Below, piece by piece: positions 8,087 to 18,918 of a DNA stretch of 64,000 nt (position 1 is the first letter of the stretch; each line of letters starts with the position of its first letter). The translations under genes and the position numbers were made by a program. This DNA comes from Ensifer sp. LC11. Lineage in GTDB: Bacteria; Pseudomonadota; Alphaproteobacteria; Rhizobiales; Rhizobiaceae. The notes beneath the pieces are model-generated. The model was not told the origin of the DNA. It was given only the letters and a program-made list of their open reading frames with translations, and made no database searches. Where the stretch lies: the NCBI RefSeq assembly GCF_001695835.1, contig NZ_MBSO01000017.1, positions 35,064-99,063 on the forward strand. Direction: 5' to 3'.

Positions 8087-9220
8087 TCAGCCATGAATGC
8101 CCAGATCCTTGACAAAAGCGCGCAGATCACTTGCCAGAAGTTCTGGCTGCTCGAATCCCGGAAAGTGTCCGCCGCGTGGCATTTCCGTCCATCGCGTCAC
8201 CTCGTACCATCGCTCGCCCCAGGATCGAGGTGCCGGCAGGATATCCGCAGGAAAAACGGCGACGGCAACCGGTGCACCCTGTTTTGGCGGCGGCAGCATC
8301 ACGCCTGCATCGGCGAACGCTTCATAGTAGAGATACATCGACGGTCCGATCGTGCCCGTCGCCCAATAGATCGTGAGCAGGGTGCAGATGACGTCAAGTG
8401 ACAGAGCGCCGCTAGGCTCGGTGCGATCAGACCAGGCGTCGAGCTTCTCGGCGATCCATGCGGCGAGGCCGGCCGGCGAATCCAGCAGGGCGGCGGCAAG
8501 CGTCTGCGGTTTGCTGGCATGCAGCATGGCATAGGCACCCTCCTGCGCCTGCCAGCGATGGGCGGCCTGGAGATAGGCTTCCTCCTCTGCGGTGATGTCG
8601 TGCGGCCGCGGATAGAACCAGTTCACGTTGACCATATGGATGCCGAGCACCTGGGCCGCGTGGTTTGCCCGCAATCGCTCCACCACGCCGGCGCCCATGT
8701 CGCTGCCATGCGCGAGGAAGCGGGTGTAGCCGAGTTTCTTCATCAGTGCGGCCCACAGGGCGGCGATGCGGGTGATGTTCAGACCGGGTCCCTCTGGAAG
8801 TCCGGAAAATCCGTAACCGGGCAATGACGGAACGACGACATCGAACGAAAGGCCATCGATGTCCTGCGTAAGGAGCGGAATGAGCGGCATCAGCTCCAGG
8901 AAACAACTCGGCCAGCCATTCGTCAGGATGATTGGAACGCTGCTTCGTCCCTGTCCGCGCAGATGGAGGAAGTGGACGTCGACGCCGTCGATCTCCGCCT
9001 TGAACGCCGGCACGGCGTTGATGGCTGTCTCGGCTTTTCTCCAATCGAACGAAATCCAGTGCTGGACAATCTCGTTCAAACGCTCGGTCGAAACGCCAAG
9101 GTTCGTCGATGGCTTTGTCAGAACGCTGCTGATGCGGCTTTGTCTGAGGCGGTTTTGCAGGTCAGTGAGCACGTCTTGCGGTATGTCGACCTGAAAGGCT
9201 ACCGGAGGGGCGATGTTCAT
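8087..9220 (-). CDS. Epoxide hydrolase family protein (EHN domain plus alpha/beta hydrolase)
   Basis: 377 residues. The N-terminal EHN domain (FQVDIPQDVLTDLQNRL, WRKAETAIN) is joined to an alpha/beta hydrolase core: NGWPSCFLEL (oxyanion region), SLPGYGFSG, and HGSDMGAGV in which D is the likely nucleophile (about residue 170). The C-terminal RGGHFPGFEQPELL supplies the catalytic histidine. The family opens epoxides by an alkyl-enzyme intermediate. The ATG at 9220 follows AGAAGGA; a second ATG at 9238 is weaker. Divergent from a LysR gene that probably controls it. Confidence 0.85.
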   Translation of the reverse strand: MNIAPPVAFQVDIPQDVLTDLQNRLRQSRISSVLTKPSTNLGVSTERLNEIVQHWISFDWRKAETAINAVPAFKAEIDGVDVHFLHLRGQGRSSVPIILTNGWPSCFLELMPLIPLLTQDIDGLSFDVVVPSLPGYGFSGLPEGPGLNITRIAALWAALMKKLGYTRFLAHGSDMGAGVVERLRANHAAQVLGIHMVNVNWFYPRPHDITAEEEAYLQAAHRWQAQEGAYAMLHASKPQTLAAALLDSPAGLAAWIAEKLDAWSDRTEPSGALSLDVICTLLTIYWATGTIGPSMYLYYEAFADAGVMLPPPKQGAPVAVAVFPADILPAPRSWGERWYEVTRWTEMPRGGHFPGFEQPELLASDLRAFVKDLGIHG

Positions 9221-9315
9221 GTTTGTCCTTCTCGTCATTCTGTCGAGCCGGAGCTTGCCCTTCATAAGGGAGAAAAGAAATTGCATGTCATTGGCGATCA
9301 GCTATTCATGTTTGA

Positions 9316-10206
9316 ATGGTAGTCTCGCCTGACTGGTCGCTTTATCGTTCATTCCTCGCTGTCCTGAGAGAGGGGTCGCTGTCGGGCGCCGGCCGTGTGC
9401 TCGGCGTGAGCCAACCGACGCTTGGTCGTCACATCGCGGCGCTTGAAGAGGCGCTCGGTCACAGGCTCTTTACCCGGTCTCCCGACGGGCTCATTCCGAC
9501 CAGCGCGGCAAAGATGCTGCGTCCCCGGGCTGAAGAACTCGCAGCCGCGGCCGACGCCCTGTTGCGAGCCGCCTCCGGACTTCCGGCGGACGACGTCGGA
9601 ACGGTACGGATCGCGACCAGTGAAATCGTAGCGGCGGAAGTCGTTGCCCCTGTTCTGGCAGGGTTGCAGTGCGACCATCCGGGGATCGTCGTGGAACTGG
9701 CTGTCAGCAATCGCCTGGAAGATCTGTTGCGCCGCGATGCCGATATCGCAATCCGCATGGCGCAACCGCAGCAGGACGCCCTGTTGGCAAGGCGCATCGG
9801 CGACGTGGACCTCGGCCTGTTTGCCGCTACGGCCTATTTGAAGACGCGTCCGGCGCCGCAAAGCGTGGAAGAGCTTCTCGACGCGCATGCCATCGTCGGC
9901 TTCGATATCCCGCTTTCCTACACGCGCACATTCCAGCTGCAGGGGCGACCTGTGACGCGGGAGCGTTTCTCCTACCGCACCGACAGTGATACCGGACAGT
10001 TCGCGGCAATCCGTTCCGGTTGCGGGATCGGCGTGTGCCACGGCCCGCTCGCCCGGCGAGAGGGGCTTACGCCAGTACTTCCCGCGGTCTTTTCTCCCAA
10101 GATTGGCATGTGGCTGTGCATGCATGAGGATCAGAAGAACGTTCCCCAGTGCCGCCTGGTTTTCGATTATCTCGCAATGGGTTTGCGGTCCTATGTGAAC
10201 AGCTAG
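9316..10206 (+). CDS. LysR family transcriptional regulator
   Basis: A 296-residue LysR protein: DNA-binding domain with YRSFLAVLREGSLSGAGRVL and SQPTLGRHIAALEEAL, then an effector domain from about residue 92 (DVGTVRIATSEIV). The C-terminal half includes QFAAIRSGCGIGVC, the usual region around the ligand cleft. It is divergent from the epoxide hydrolase, with only 95 bases between them, so it is the likely regulator. No clear T-N11-A palindrome stood out in the spacer. Confidence 0.9.
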   Translation: MVVSPDWSLYRSFLAVLREGSLSGAGRVLGVSQPTLGRHIAALEEALGHRLFTRSPDGLIPTSAAKMLRPRAEELAAAADALLRAASGLPADDVGTVRIATSEIVAAEVVAPVLAGLQCDHPGIVVELAVSNRLEDLLRRDADIAIRMAQPQQDALLARRIGDVDLGLFAATAYLKTRPAPQSVEELLDAHAIVGFDIPLSYTRTFQLQGRPVTRERFSYRTDSDTGQFAAIRSGCGIGVCHGPLARREGLTPVLPAVFSPKIGMWLCMHEDQKNVPQCRLVFDYLAMGLRSYVNS

Positions 10207-10299
10207 CTCGGAACGCTCGGCTCTTTAGCGGTTTCAACCGAGAAAGGGGCGAGCACCAGGGCCCGCCACTCTGTTTTCAACTGTGATCTTTGCTTGCGC

Positions 10300-11058
10300 T
10301 TATTCGCTTGCTTGAGCCGCCTGTTCGATCAGGGCGGCGACGGCGTCGGGCTTCGAGACATAGACGGCGTGGCTGCCGGCGGTCTCGACGACGGTCGAGC
10401 CTGCACGCTTTGCCATCAGGCGCTGAGCGGCCGGCGGGATCATGTGGTCGTCGGTGGCGACGAGATAGAAGCTCGGCTTTTCCTTCCAGGCCGGAGTGGT
10501 GACGGCACCGGCTGCCGCTTCGACACCCCACGGAACCTGCGAGTCGGCCATGAAGGCGGCAAGCTCGGGATCGACGTCGGCTGCAAACGCGGCGGCGAAC
10601 TTCGCTTTGTCGAGCGCCAGGAAACCATCGACCGGCGGCAGGATCGGCGGAACCGGTGCACCGGCGGGCGGGTTGGCGATGAGCGTGGAAACCGACTCGC
10701 CCTTATCCGGTGCGAAGGCAGCGATGTAGACCACGGACTTCACCTTTTGGTCGGTGCCGGCTTCCGAAACGACCACGCCGCCATAGGAGTGGCCGACGAG
10801 TACGACCGGGCCATCCTGTGCGGCGATCGCACGCTTTGTGACGGCGACGTCGCCGGCAAGCGTAAGGGTCGGGTTCTGGACGATGGTGACGTTGTAACCA
10901 TCCTTCTTGAGGATGTTGTAGACGCCCTGCCAGCCGGAACCATCAACGAAGCCGCCGTGGACGAGAACGACATTCTTGGCGGCAGGGGCGGCCTGGGCCG
11001 GAGTGAGTGCGCTTGCGGAAAGTGCGAATGCGGCGGCGGTAATGAGGGTCTTGATCAT
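10300..11058 (-). CDS. Secreted alpha/beta hydrolase
   Basis: 252 residues with a cleavable signal peptide (MIKTLITAAAFALSASAL ending at AQAA, about residue 24). The mature part is a compact alpha/beta hydrolase: oxyanion HGG (34-36), nucleophile elbow GHSYGG (S91), an acid in ATDDHMIP (about 207) and the histidine in GSHAVYVS (about 232). It resembles EstC-like salicylate/arylesterase-type hydrolases. It is divergent from an OhrR-like MarR regulator whose operator boxes lie in the shared promoter, so induction by peroxide or an electrophile is plausible but unproven. The substrate is unknown. Confidence 0.82.
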   Translation of the reverse strand: MIKTLITAAAFALSASALTPAQAAPAAKNVVLVHGGFVDGSGWQGVYNILKKDGYNVTIVQNPTLTLAGDVAVTKRAIAAQDGPVVLVGHSYGGVVVSEAGTDQKVKSVVYIAAFAPDKGESVSTLIANPPAGAPVPPILPPVDGFLALDKAKFAAAFAADVDPELAAFMADSQVPWGVEAAAGAVTTPAWKEKPSFYLVATDDHMIPPAAQRLMAKRAGSTVVETAGSHAVYVSKPDAVAALIEQAAQASE

Positions 11059-11083
11059 TTCGGGTCTCCTTGAGTTGAATTTG

Positions 11084-11175
11084 TTTTCGCGAAAATTGTT
11101 ATCGCGATAATCATCATGTACGCCGACTCGATTTTGTTGTAAAGATACTTTTTATCGCGATATTGATTTTCGCGG
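11084..11175. promoter_or_regulatory. Cluster of four TCGCGA operator boxes
   Basis: The divergent promoter has perfect palindromes TTTTCGCGAAAA (11084-11095), TTATCGCGATAA (11099-11110) and TATCGCGATA (11153-11162), plus an imperfect TTTTCGCGGA (11167-11176). The first two lie next to the hydrolase start, the last two next to the regulator. The pairwise arrangement suggests co-regulation of both genes by the MarR protein. Confidence 0.7.
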
Positions 11176-11206
11176 AGCAGAGCACGCAACCCTTCCGGAG
11201 CCCACG

Positions 11207-11653
11207 ATGAGCGACGACCCCACGACCCTGCCGCTGGACAGCCAGCTCTGTTTCTCGATCTATTCGGCGTCGATCGCCATCAACCGTGTCTACAAGCCCA
11301 TGCTTGACGCCCTGGGCGTGACCTATACGCAGTATCTCGTGCTCAGCACGCTCTGGGAGAAGGACGGCCTGACGATCTCGGCGATCGCCGATCGGCTGAG
11401 CCTGGAATCGAGCACGATCACGCCGGCCGTCAAAAGACTTGAGGCTGCAGGTTTTCTCGGTCGACATCGCAGCGTCACGGATGAGCGGCAGGTGGAAGTC
11501 CATCTCACCGCGAAAGGTCGCGATCTCCACATCAAGACCGGCTGCCTGACCGACTCCCTGCTTGAGCATTCAGGCTTCACGGTGCCGGAGATGATCGATC
11601 TCAACGAGCGGGTTCGCAAACTGCGCGAGGGCATGCGGGTGGCAGTGAAGTAA
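11207..11653 (+). CDS. MarR family regulator, OhrR-like (redox-sensing cysteine)
   Basis: 148 residues. The N-terminal DSQLCFSIYSASIAINRVYKP block is the OhrR signature, with the peroxide-reactive cysteine at position 15. A winged helix follows (LTISAIADRLSLESSTITPAVKRLEAAGFL, wing DERQVEVHLTAKG). In OhrR proteins oxidation of this cysteine by organic hydroperoxides releases DNA. No ohr gene is adjacent; instead a secreted hydrolase sits across the shared promoter. The ATG at 11207 is preceded by GGAG. Confidence 0.88.
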   Translation: MSDDPTTLPLDSQLCFSIYSASIAINRVYKPMLDALGVTYTQYLVLSTLWEKDGLTISAIADRLSLESSTITPAVKRLEAAGFLGRHRSVTDERQVEVHLTAKGRDLHIKTGCLTDSLLEHSGFTVPEMIDLNERVRKLREGMRVAVK

Positions 11654-11687
11654 CGCCGCATTTCCAGGCGGCGGTGGCCGAAAGCAA

Positions 11688-11714
11688 AAAAGGGCGCGCC
11701 GAAGCACGCCCTTT
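11688..11714. terminator. Bidirectional terminator between the MarR gene and guaA
   Basis: AAAGGGCGCGC pairs with GCACGCCCTTT (one G:T wobble) around a short CGAA loop, with an A-run before and T-rich sequence after. It serves the convergent MarR gene and guaA. Confidence 0.8.
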
Positions 11715-11749
11715 AATTTCTATCGCTGACGCCGGAAACGCGTCCGCGC

Positions 11750-13312
<1,563 letters not shown>

Positions 13313-13406
13313 TGGGGGCCTTCAAACAAGCTTGATCATGGCGAGCCTTTAATGAAAGGCCGCCATCAGCGCAACAATTCAATTGCACCCCGACAATTCC
13401 GGGGTT

Positions 13407-14045
13407 TCAGAGCCGGATTTCGCCGTTCGAAACCGCATTTTCCAACCGGTCGATCACTTCAGCAAGCTTCTCGTCGATGACGTGCAGATATTCCGTCCAG
13501 TCGCTGACGTGCTTGAGTTCCGCCTTGCCGTCGGAAATACCGCGAAGCGCAATCAAGGCAACGCCGAAGGACTGGCAGGCGCGCAGAACCGCGAAGGTCT
13601 CCATCTCCACCATGTCGGCATCGATCGCCTCGTAGGCCGCACCCGAGACGATGTTGGCGCCGGTCGAAAGCCGCGCCTCCGGCACGCCGGGAATTCTGTG
13701 CGGCAGCGGCACCACCGCCGGCAGGTCGAGGAAGGGCGTCCTGCCCTTTTCGAAGCCGAGCGGCGAGGCATCCATGTCGCGATAGCCGACGGAAACGGCC
13801 TGGTAGACTTCCGTCTGCTCGAGTGTGGCAGCGCCGGCCGAGCCGAGCGAGACCACGAGATCCGGCAGAGACTGTCGCGCTGCGAGTTCGGCAAGCGTGC
13901 GCGTCAGCGAGACGGCTGCCTCGACCGGCCCGACGCCGGTCATCAGCGGCTGGATACGCTCCTTGAGGTGCGGCCCGTATTCGGCATCGACCGCCATGAC
14001 ATAGAGAAGCCTGCGCCCGGCGACGCCCTTGATGCCAAAACTCAT
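13407..14045 (-). CDS. mtnN: 5'-methylthioadenosine/S-adenosylhomocysteine nucleosidase
   Basis: 212 residues of the nucleoside phosphorylase-like fold: LLYVMAVDAEYGP at the start, the GVGPVEAA phosphate/ribose loop, GSAGA, the ribose-binding VEMETFAVLR (about residue 155) and the purine-binding RGISD aspartate. It cleaves adenine from MTA and SAH in the methionine salvage/activated-methyl cycle. The family assignment is secure; the exact substrate within the MTA/SAH group is by homology. The start overlaps the stop of the upstream thioesterase gene by ATGA. Confidence 0.85.
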   Translation of the reverse strand: MSFGIKGVAGRRLLYVMAVDAEYGPHLKERIQPLMTGVGPVEAAVSLTRTLAELAARQSLPDLVVSLGSAGAATLEQTEVYQAVSVGYRDMDASPLGFEKGRTPFLDLPAVVPLPHRIPGVPEARLSTGANIVSGAAYEAIDADMVEMETFAVLRACQSFGVALIALRGISDGKAELKHVSDWTEYLHVIDEKLAEVIDRLENAVSNGEIRL

Positions 14046-14494
14046 CCTTCGATCCCCTCGCGACCGCGCACCACCATCATCGTTCCGGTCATCGAGGCGA
14101 TCAGCTTCGCCGGACCGTCGGAGCGGATCGCGTAGCCGCGTCCGTCCGAGACGATGATCGTCGAACCGGGTTTGGTTACCTCGCCGCGAAACAGGAACCG
14201 CTCGCCGCGTCCGGGCGACAGCAGGTTGACCTTGAACTCGATCGTCAGGATCGAGGCGTCGGGATCGATCACCGAATAGGCGGCATAGGTGCCAGCCGAA
14301 TCCATTGCCGCCGAGATCACGCCCGCATGCAGGAAGCCGTGCTGCTGCGTCAGCTTGTCGTCGAAGGGCAGCTCGATCTCGACGGTGCCCTGCTCGACGA
14401 GCGTCAGTTCCGCGCCGATCGTGCGCATCGCCGCCTGGCGCGCGAAACTCTCGCGGATGCGCCTGCGGAAATCCGGGGGATCGATATCGTCCAT
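14042..14494 (-). CDS. PaaI-type hotdog-fold thioesterase
   Basis: 150 residues of the hotdog fold: QHGFLHAGVISAAMDSAGTYAAYS is the PaaI/4HBT signature (the HAG-x-x-x-x-x-x-D spacing places the catalytic aspartate around residue 65), followed by LTIEFKVNLLSPGRGERF. These enzymes hydrolyse acyl-CoA thioesters, often rescuing trapped CoA. The stop overlaps the nucleosidase start (ATGA), so the two are translated together; the metabolic reason for the pairing is not evident. Confidence 0.85.
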   Translation of the reverse strand: MDDIDPPDFRRRIRESFARQAAMRTIGAELTLVEQGTVEIELPFDDKLTQQHGFLHAGVISAAMDSAGTYAAYSVIDPDASILTIEFKVNLLSPGRGERFLFRGEVTKPGSTIIVSDGRGYAIRSDGPAKLIASMTGTMMVVRGREGIEG

Positions 14495-14578
14495 CAGTCA
14501 ACAAGACCCTGTTCGCTCGGCGGCACCATTGCCCCGCACGTCGCCGGACAGTGGCATGGCCGTCAGGGTACGACAAGT

Positions 14579-14805
14579 TCAATTCATGAGGAAAATCGAG
14601 CCGTTGAGCATGGTCGCGAACGCCACCCAGGCGAGATAGGGCAGGAACGTAGAGGATCGACCAGACCGGGGCGAAGATCCAGTCGGGCAGATTGAGGGCC
14701 GGTTTTGTGAGCGCCGGGGATGTTGGTGTAGCCCATAACAAGGCCGAGGCCGAGAACGGTGGCGATGAAGGCCGCGTAGACGATGGTTCTTTTCACCGCT
14801 GCCAC
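14579..14805 (-). pseudogene. tspO/MBR family gene remnant, internally deleted and frameshifted
   Basis: Three reading frames in succession carry TspO fragments. From a GTG at 14805 comes the first transmembrane helix and loop (KRTIVYAAFIATVLGLGLVM, GYTNIPGA). In another frame follows KPALNLPDWIFAPVWSILYV. In a further frame comes PYLAWVAFATMLNGSIFLMN with TGA at 14579-14581, the normal TspO C-terminus. About 80 residues between the WSILYV and PYLAW blocks are missing. TspO proteins are about 160-residue tryptophan-rich membrane sensors binding porphyrins; this copy cannot encode one. The 14495-14578 stretch before it holds no gene. Confidence 0.8.
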
Positions 14806-14881
14806 AGATAGAACAGACTTTCAGGCTTTCCAGCAGCGAACACTGTTTGGAAGCCGCTCTGCGGCACCTATATCAGGGGCC

Positions 14882-15436
14882 ATGAAGACCATCCGACGCA
14901 TCGATATCCGGCCGGCCGGCCCTGATGACATCATGATGATCGCCTCCGTTATCGTCGATACCTGGCGATCGACCTTCCGTGGGCTGATTTCCGATGGCTT
15001 TCTCGACGCCATGACGGTTGAGGAACAGGCCTTGCGACATGCCCGGCGCATGCGCGTCGCCGACGTCTTCCACATGGTCGCGGTCGACATGAGCAGCAAC
15101 CGGGTGATCGGCTTTGCCAATTATGGAAAGGCCCGCTCGATGCCGCCGCGCTTCGATCGCGAGCTCTATGCGCTCTATGTACTCGAAGAATTTCAAGGGG
15201 CGGGCATCGGCTCGGCGCTGGTGCGCAGCGTTGCGGCCCATTGCCGCGAACTGGGCGGCAAGTCGCTGTTTGCCTGGGTGCTTTCCAGCAACCCGAACAG
15301 GGCATTCTACGAGCATCTGGGTGCGACCGCCGTCGGCCAGGGCCAGGTCAGCCTCGGCGGCGAAAATCATGAGCAGATCGCCTATCGCTGGAATGATCTC
15401 GCAAGGCTTGCCGGCGAGGGCCGCTTCTCGGCCTGA
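14882..15436 (+). CDS. GNAT family N-acetyltransferase
   Basis: 184 residues with the acetyl-CoA fold: the N-terminal IDIRPAGPDDIMMI strand/helix, the beta4 strand ELYALYVLEEFQGAGIGSALV containing the Q-x-x-G-x-G/A acetyl-CoA pyrophosphate loop (QGAGIG, about residue 102), and the late FAWVLSSNPNRAFYEHLGA segment. Start at the ATG at 14882; an open frame upstream lies in the tspO remnant. The acceptor molecule cannot be predicted. It is convergent with the DUF1513 gene, 13 bases apart. Confidence 0.88.
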   Translation: MKTIRRIDIRPAGPDDIMMIASVIVDTWRSTFRGLISDGFLDAMTVEEQALRHARRMRVADVFHMVAVDMSSNRVIGFANYGKARSMPPRFDRELYALYVLEEFQGAGIGSALVRSVAAHCRELGGKSLFAWVLSSNPNRAFYEHLGATAVGQGQVSLGGENHEQIAYRWNDLARLAGEGRFSA

Positions 15437-15449
15437 GATCGTCTTGGGG

Positions 15450-16535
15450 TTAAACCAACCGGACGATGTGCTGGTCCCAGGTGACACGGCTTTTCTGCTG
15501 CTTGAAGTGACCATCGTAGGAGGAAACGGCAAAACCGTGGTCGGCGGCAGCGACACCCGCGGCATCGACGACGCGCTCTTGCCTCAGCACCACACCGGTC
15601 CGTGCGTCGAGCGTCATCGCGACACCGCCCTTCGGCGAGGTCAGTCCAACAAGCCCTTCGCGGCGATTGACCGCGATCGCGCCGACATAGTTTGCCAGCG
15701 CTTCCGTCGTCCGCTCGGGCAGCGACAGGAACTTCAGGTCCTCGCCTTTGGAGAAGGATCCAACCAGCGGCGGCAGGTCGTTGCGCGCGCCCTCATACTG
15801 GCAGGCAAACCAGATCTCGCCCTTCGGGCCGATATCGACGTGGCGCGTCGAAAGACGGCTGAGGTCGTCAGGCAACCCATGCTTCTGGACGAGCGCTCCG
15901 GTGCTGGTGTCGACCAGCGTCAGGCTCGGCTCCATATGGTCGAGATTGAGCTTGGTGCGGCCGAAGTCCGGGTGGGTCTCGATGCCGCCATTGGCAATCG
16001 CGAGCAGTCGTCCGTTGGCAGCAAGCGTCATGTCGTGCGGGCCGATGCCGTAGGTCGGGAATTCGCCGATGCGGGTGAAGTTGTCGCTGCCGTCATAGAT
16101 GCCGACCATGCCGCGGTTGCCGGCAAAGTCGTTTTCGGTCGCGTAGAGTAGCCGCCCGTCAGCCGAGAAGCAGCCATGGCCGTAGAAATGCCGACCCTCG
16201 GCCGCGGCGATGACCACCGGTTCGGCCGTGCTGTCGGTTGAAAGGATCATCGCGTAGGTGCCGGGCCGGCGGGCGAAGGCGACCGCCCGGCGGCTGACGG
16301 GCGAATAGGCCATGCCATGTGCCCGCGCCGGAAGCGTCGCACGGTCGATGATCTCGCCCGTCTCCGTCAGCGTCGCAACGCCATAGCTTCCGTCCGGCGC
16401 CATGAAGGCTGAGGCAAAGACGGCATCCGCCCTCGTGAGGGCGAAGGCGCGATCGGGTGCGAGGCTCGCCACCCAGGCCGCGCCCGCCATCGTCAGGAAA
16501 CTGCGTCGGTCGATCAGTCCCGTGGTGGCCGTCAT
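15450..16535 (-). CDS. DUF1513 domain-containing periplasmic protein
   Basis: 361 residues. The N-terminus IDRRSFLTMAGAAWVASLA is a twin-arginine-type signal, so export as a folded protein is likely. The rest is a beta-propeller-like domain (DUF1513): GRHFYGHGCFSADGRLLYATEN, YGIGPHDMTL, STRHVDIGPKGEIWFACQYEG. This family commonly accompanies imelysin and DUF1111 genes in iron-repressed operons, and those genes lie just upstream on the same strand, with corA in between. The function is unknown; a role with a redox or metal cofactor is inferred. Confidence 0.82.
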   Translation of the reverse strand: MTATTGLIDRRSFLTMAGAAWVASLAPDRAFALTRADAVFASAFMAPDGSYGVATLTETGEIIDRATLPARAHGMAYSPVSRRAVAFARRPGTYAMILSTDSTAEPVVIAAAEGRHFYGHGCFSADGRLLYATENDFAGNRGMVGIYDGSDNFTRIGEFPTYGIGPHDMTLAANGRLLAIANGGIETHPDFGRTKLNLDHMEPSLTLVDTSTGALVQKHGLPDDLSRLSTRHVDIGPKGEIWFACQYEGARNDLPPLVGSFSKGEDLKFLSLPERTTEALANYVGAIAVNRREGLVGLTSPKGGVAMTLDARTGVVLRQERVVDAAGVAAADHGFAVSSYDGHFKQQKSRVTWDQHIVRLV

Positions 16536-16608
16536 GCCATCCTCGCTTGCTTTAGAAACGCGCAGTCCCGAACGAGGCCGTCGGGGCTGCGAATGGCGGA
16601 TGACGCGC

Positions 16609-17598
16609 TCAGAGCCAGCCGCGCCGCTTGAAGTAGAAATAGGGCACGATCGCCGAGATCACCATCAGCACCAGTGCCGCAGGATAGCCGAACTGCCATT
16701 GCAGCTCCGGCATCACCTCGAAGTTCATGCCGTAGATCGAAGCGACCAGCGTCGGCGGCAGGAAGACGACGGCGGCAACCGAGAAGATCTTGATGATCTG
16801 GTTCTGCTCGAGATTGATGAGACCGAGCGTCGCGTCGAGCAGGAAGTTGATCTTGTTCGACAAAAACAGCGCGTGATCGCCAAGCGAAGTCGCGTCCCGC
16901 TGGATCAGCTTGATCCGCTGACGGCTTTCCTTTCCAGCCTTGCGCGGCCCCATGCCTTCGAGCGCCACATGATAGGCGACCAGCCGCCCGATGCTGACCA
17001 GGCTTTCGCGGATAACGGTCAGAAGGTCGCCCTTCTGGCCGATCTGCTCGATCAGCGATTGCAGGTCGCGCGTCTTCTTGGTGGCGCTGGCATTGGTCTT
17101 GCGGAACACTTCGCGCGAGATGGCGTCGACCTCGCTGCCGGCGCGCTCCAGCGCATCTGCGGTGCGGTCGATGATGGCTTCGAGAAGCCCCAGCATCACC
17201 AGCTCGCCGCTCTCGCAGATCTGGCCGTTGGCCTTCTGGATGCGGTTGGAGAAATTCTGGAACGGCTTGGGGTCCGCATGGCGGACCGTCACCAGCGTCG
17301 CCCCCTTGAGGATGAAGGTCACCGGCACCTTGACCGGGTAATCGCTGTCGAGCTTGGCGGCGGCCGTCATCGTCATGAATTCGGCGCCGTCCTCCTGATA
17401 GAGGCGGTCGGAAAGCTCGATCTCCTGCATCTCGTCGCGGGTCGGGATCTCGATGCCGAGCTGGCCCTCGACAAGGCGTGTTTCCTCGGCCGATGGATTG
17501 TAGAGATCATACCAGATGGCGGGCACTGGCGATGCAATGCCGTCGATCATGTCGACGAGCACGAGATGGCTGTTCTGGCTTTTGTAGATGCGCAGCAT
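16609..17598 (-). CDS. corA: CorA family magnesium/divalent-cation transporter
   Basis: 329 residues: a large cytoplasmic N-terminal domain, then two C-terminal membrane segments with the diagnostic YGMNFE motif (GMN, about residue 289) between them and a basic FKRRGWL tail. CorA pentamers import Mg2+ (or Co2+/Ni2+) down the membrane potential. Start at the ATG complementary to 17596-17598, preceded by TATGGAG; an ATG four codons upstream is possible. It interrupts a periplasmic imelysin/DUF1513 set with about 210 bases of spacer on its 5' side, so it probably has its own promoter. Confidence 0.93.
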   Translation of the reverse strand: MLRIYKSQNSHLVLVDMIDGIASPVPAIWYDLYNPSAEETRLVEGQLGIEIPTRDEMQEIELSDRLYQEDGAEFMTMTAAAKLDSDYPVKVPVTFILKGATLVTVRHADPKPFQNFSNRIQKANGQICESGELVMLGLLEAIIDRTADALERAGSEVDAISREVFRKTNASATKKTRDLQSLIEQIGQKGDLLTVIRESLVSIGRLVAYHVALEGMGPRKAGKESRQRIKLIQRDATSLGDHALFLSNKINFLLDATLGLINLEQNQIIKIFSVAAVVFLPPTLVASIYGMNFEVMPELQWQFGYPAALVLMVISAIVPYFYFKRRGWL

Positions 17599-17806
17599 AT
17601 TGGGCTCCATAGGGCGAGTCATCCGACCGCCTGAAGCCCTGATCAATCAGGACCGGACGGTCGTGAGCGTGAAGGCTCGACTTCGACTGTCGGGGTTCAT
17701 AGTGAGTTGGTCCTTGTGGTGAAACGTGCCCACGAGAGCGGACACGGGAAGCGCTTTGCGCCCAAAAGCCGTGATTGTCAACACCCGGTCCGAAGGGCTG
17801 TTTTTG

Positions 17807-18918
17807 TCAGTCGCCGTCGGCAAACGAGAAGCCGGCGCCAAGCCCGATCGCGCCGCCGAAATCCTTGTTCAACCGGTCGAGCAGGTCGTTGGTGTTGAGC
17901 GAGAGGAAAGCGAGTTTCGCGCGCTTGTCCTTGTCCGTAAGTGCCGCGTCGATCGGCCCGTCGATGTTGCCGGCCATGCCGATCACCGACTTGAAGACGA
18001 AATCGGCAGAGCCCGCGACCGAGCGGCTGTCTTCCGGCAGCAGGCTTTGCATGTCGGCGACGTCGAACAGCGTCTTCAGCCCCCGCACATTGCCGGCGAT
18101 CGACGCCATGGTGTTGCCGGAGCGCCAGTAGATCGCCAGCTTCGGACGTCCCTTGTCGTCCCTGCCTTCGTAGAACGGCTTCAGCCGCTGATCCTTCACC
18201 GTCTCGACGCCATGCACGAGAATGCCGAGCAGTTCGGTGGCCGCCTCGCGATTGTCGCGGAACTCGGGATTGTCGGGGCCCGGATGTTTCCAGGCGGCCT
18301 GGATGCCGTCCGGCTTCTGCCATGCAGCCAGGAATTCGTTGGCGATGTCGTCGAGGTTCCTTGTAATCGCCAGGCCATAGCGGCAGCGGAAATCGCCGTC
18401 CTTGCCCGAAAGCACCTCTGAGCCCGTGCCGTAAAGCACGTATTCGAGTGCGCCGAGCCCCTGCGCGGCGACGCTCTTGCCCTTGAGCTTTGCCACATCC
18501 GTGGCGCCGTCGTCCTTTTTCGAAAGGATCGCCTGCACCTGCTTGAGGCCCGTGCTCTTGCGGTCGGGGTAGAAGAGGAAGCGTTCGAAGCGGTTCTGCT
18601 CGAGCGCTGGACCGAGCCTCACCACCTCGATCGCCGACCAGGCGCCGACCAGATCGGAAAACGCGCCTTGAGCGTTTTCCAATGCGGGTCCCGAGGGCGC
18701 CTGGCAGAGCTTGGTGGTCGCTTCCGTCGCGGCCGCAGTCTTCTGCGACAGGTTGCGGTAGCCGGGGATGATGAAGGCGTCGACGGCCTTGGCCATGACG
18801 GTCGGCACGGCGGCCTCGTTGACGACCCGCGGGGAAAGCGCGCTTCCTTCCTGCGCCATCGCCGGTAGGGCAGCGGCACTCAGCGTGAGAGCAAGGGCAA
18901 ACGAACGTAGGTGGGACA

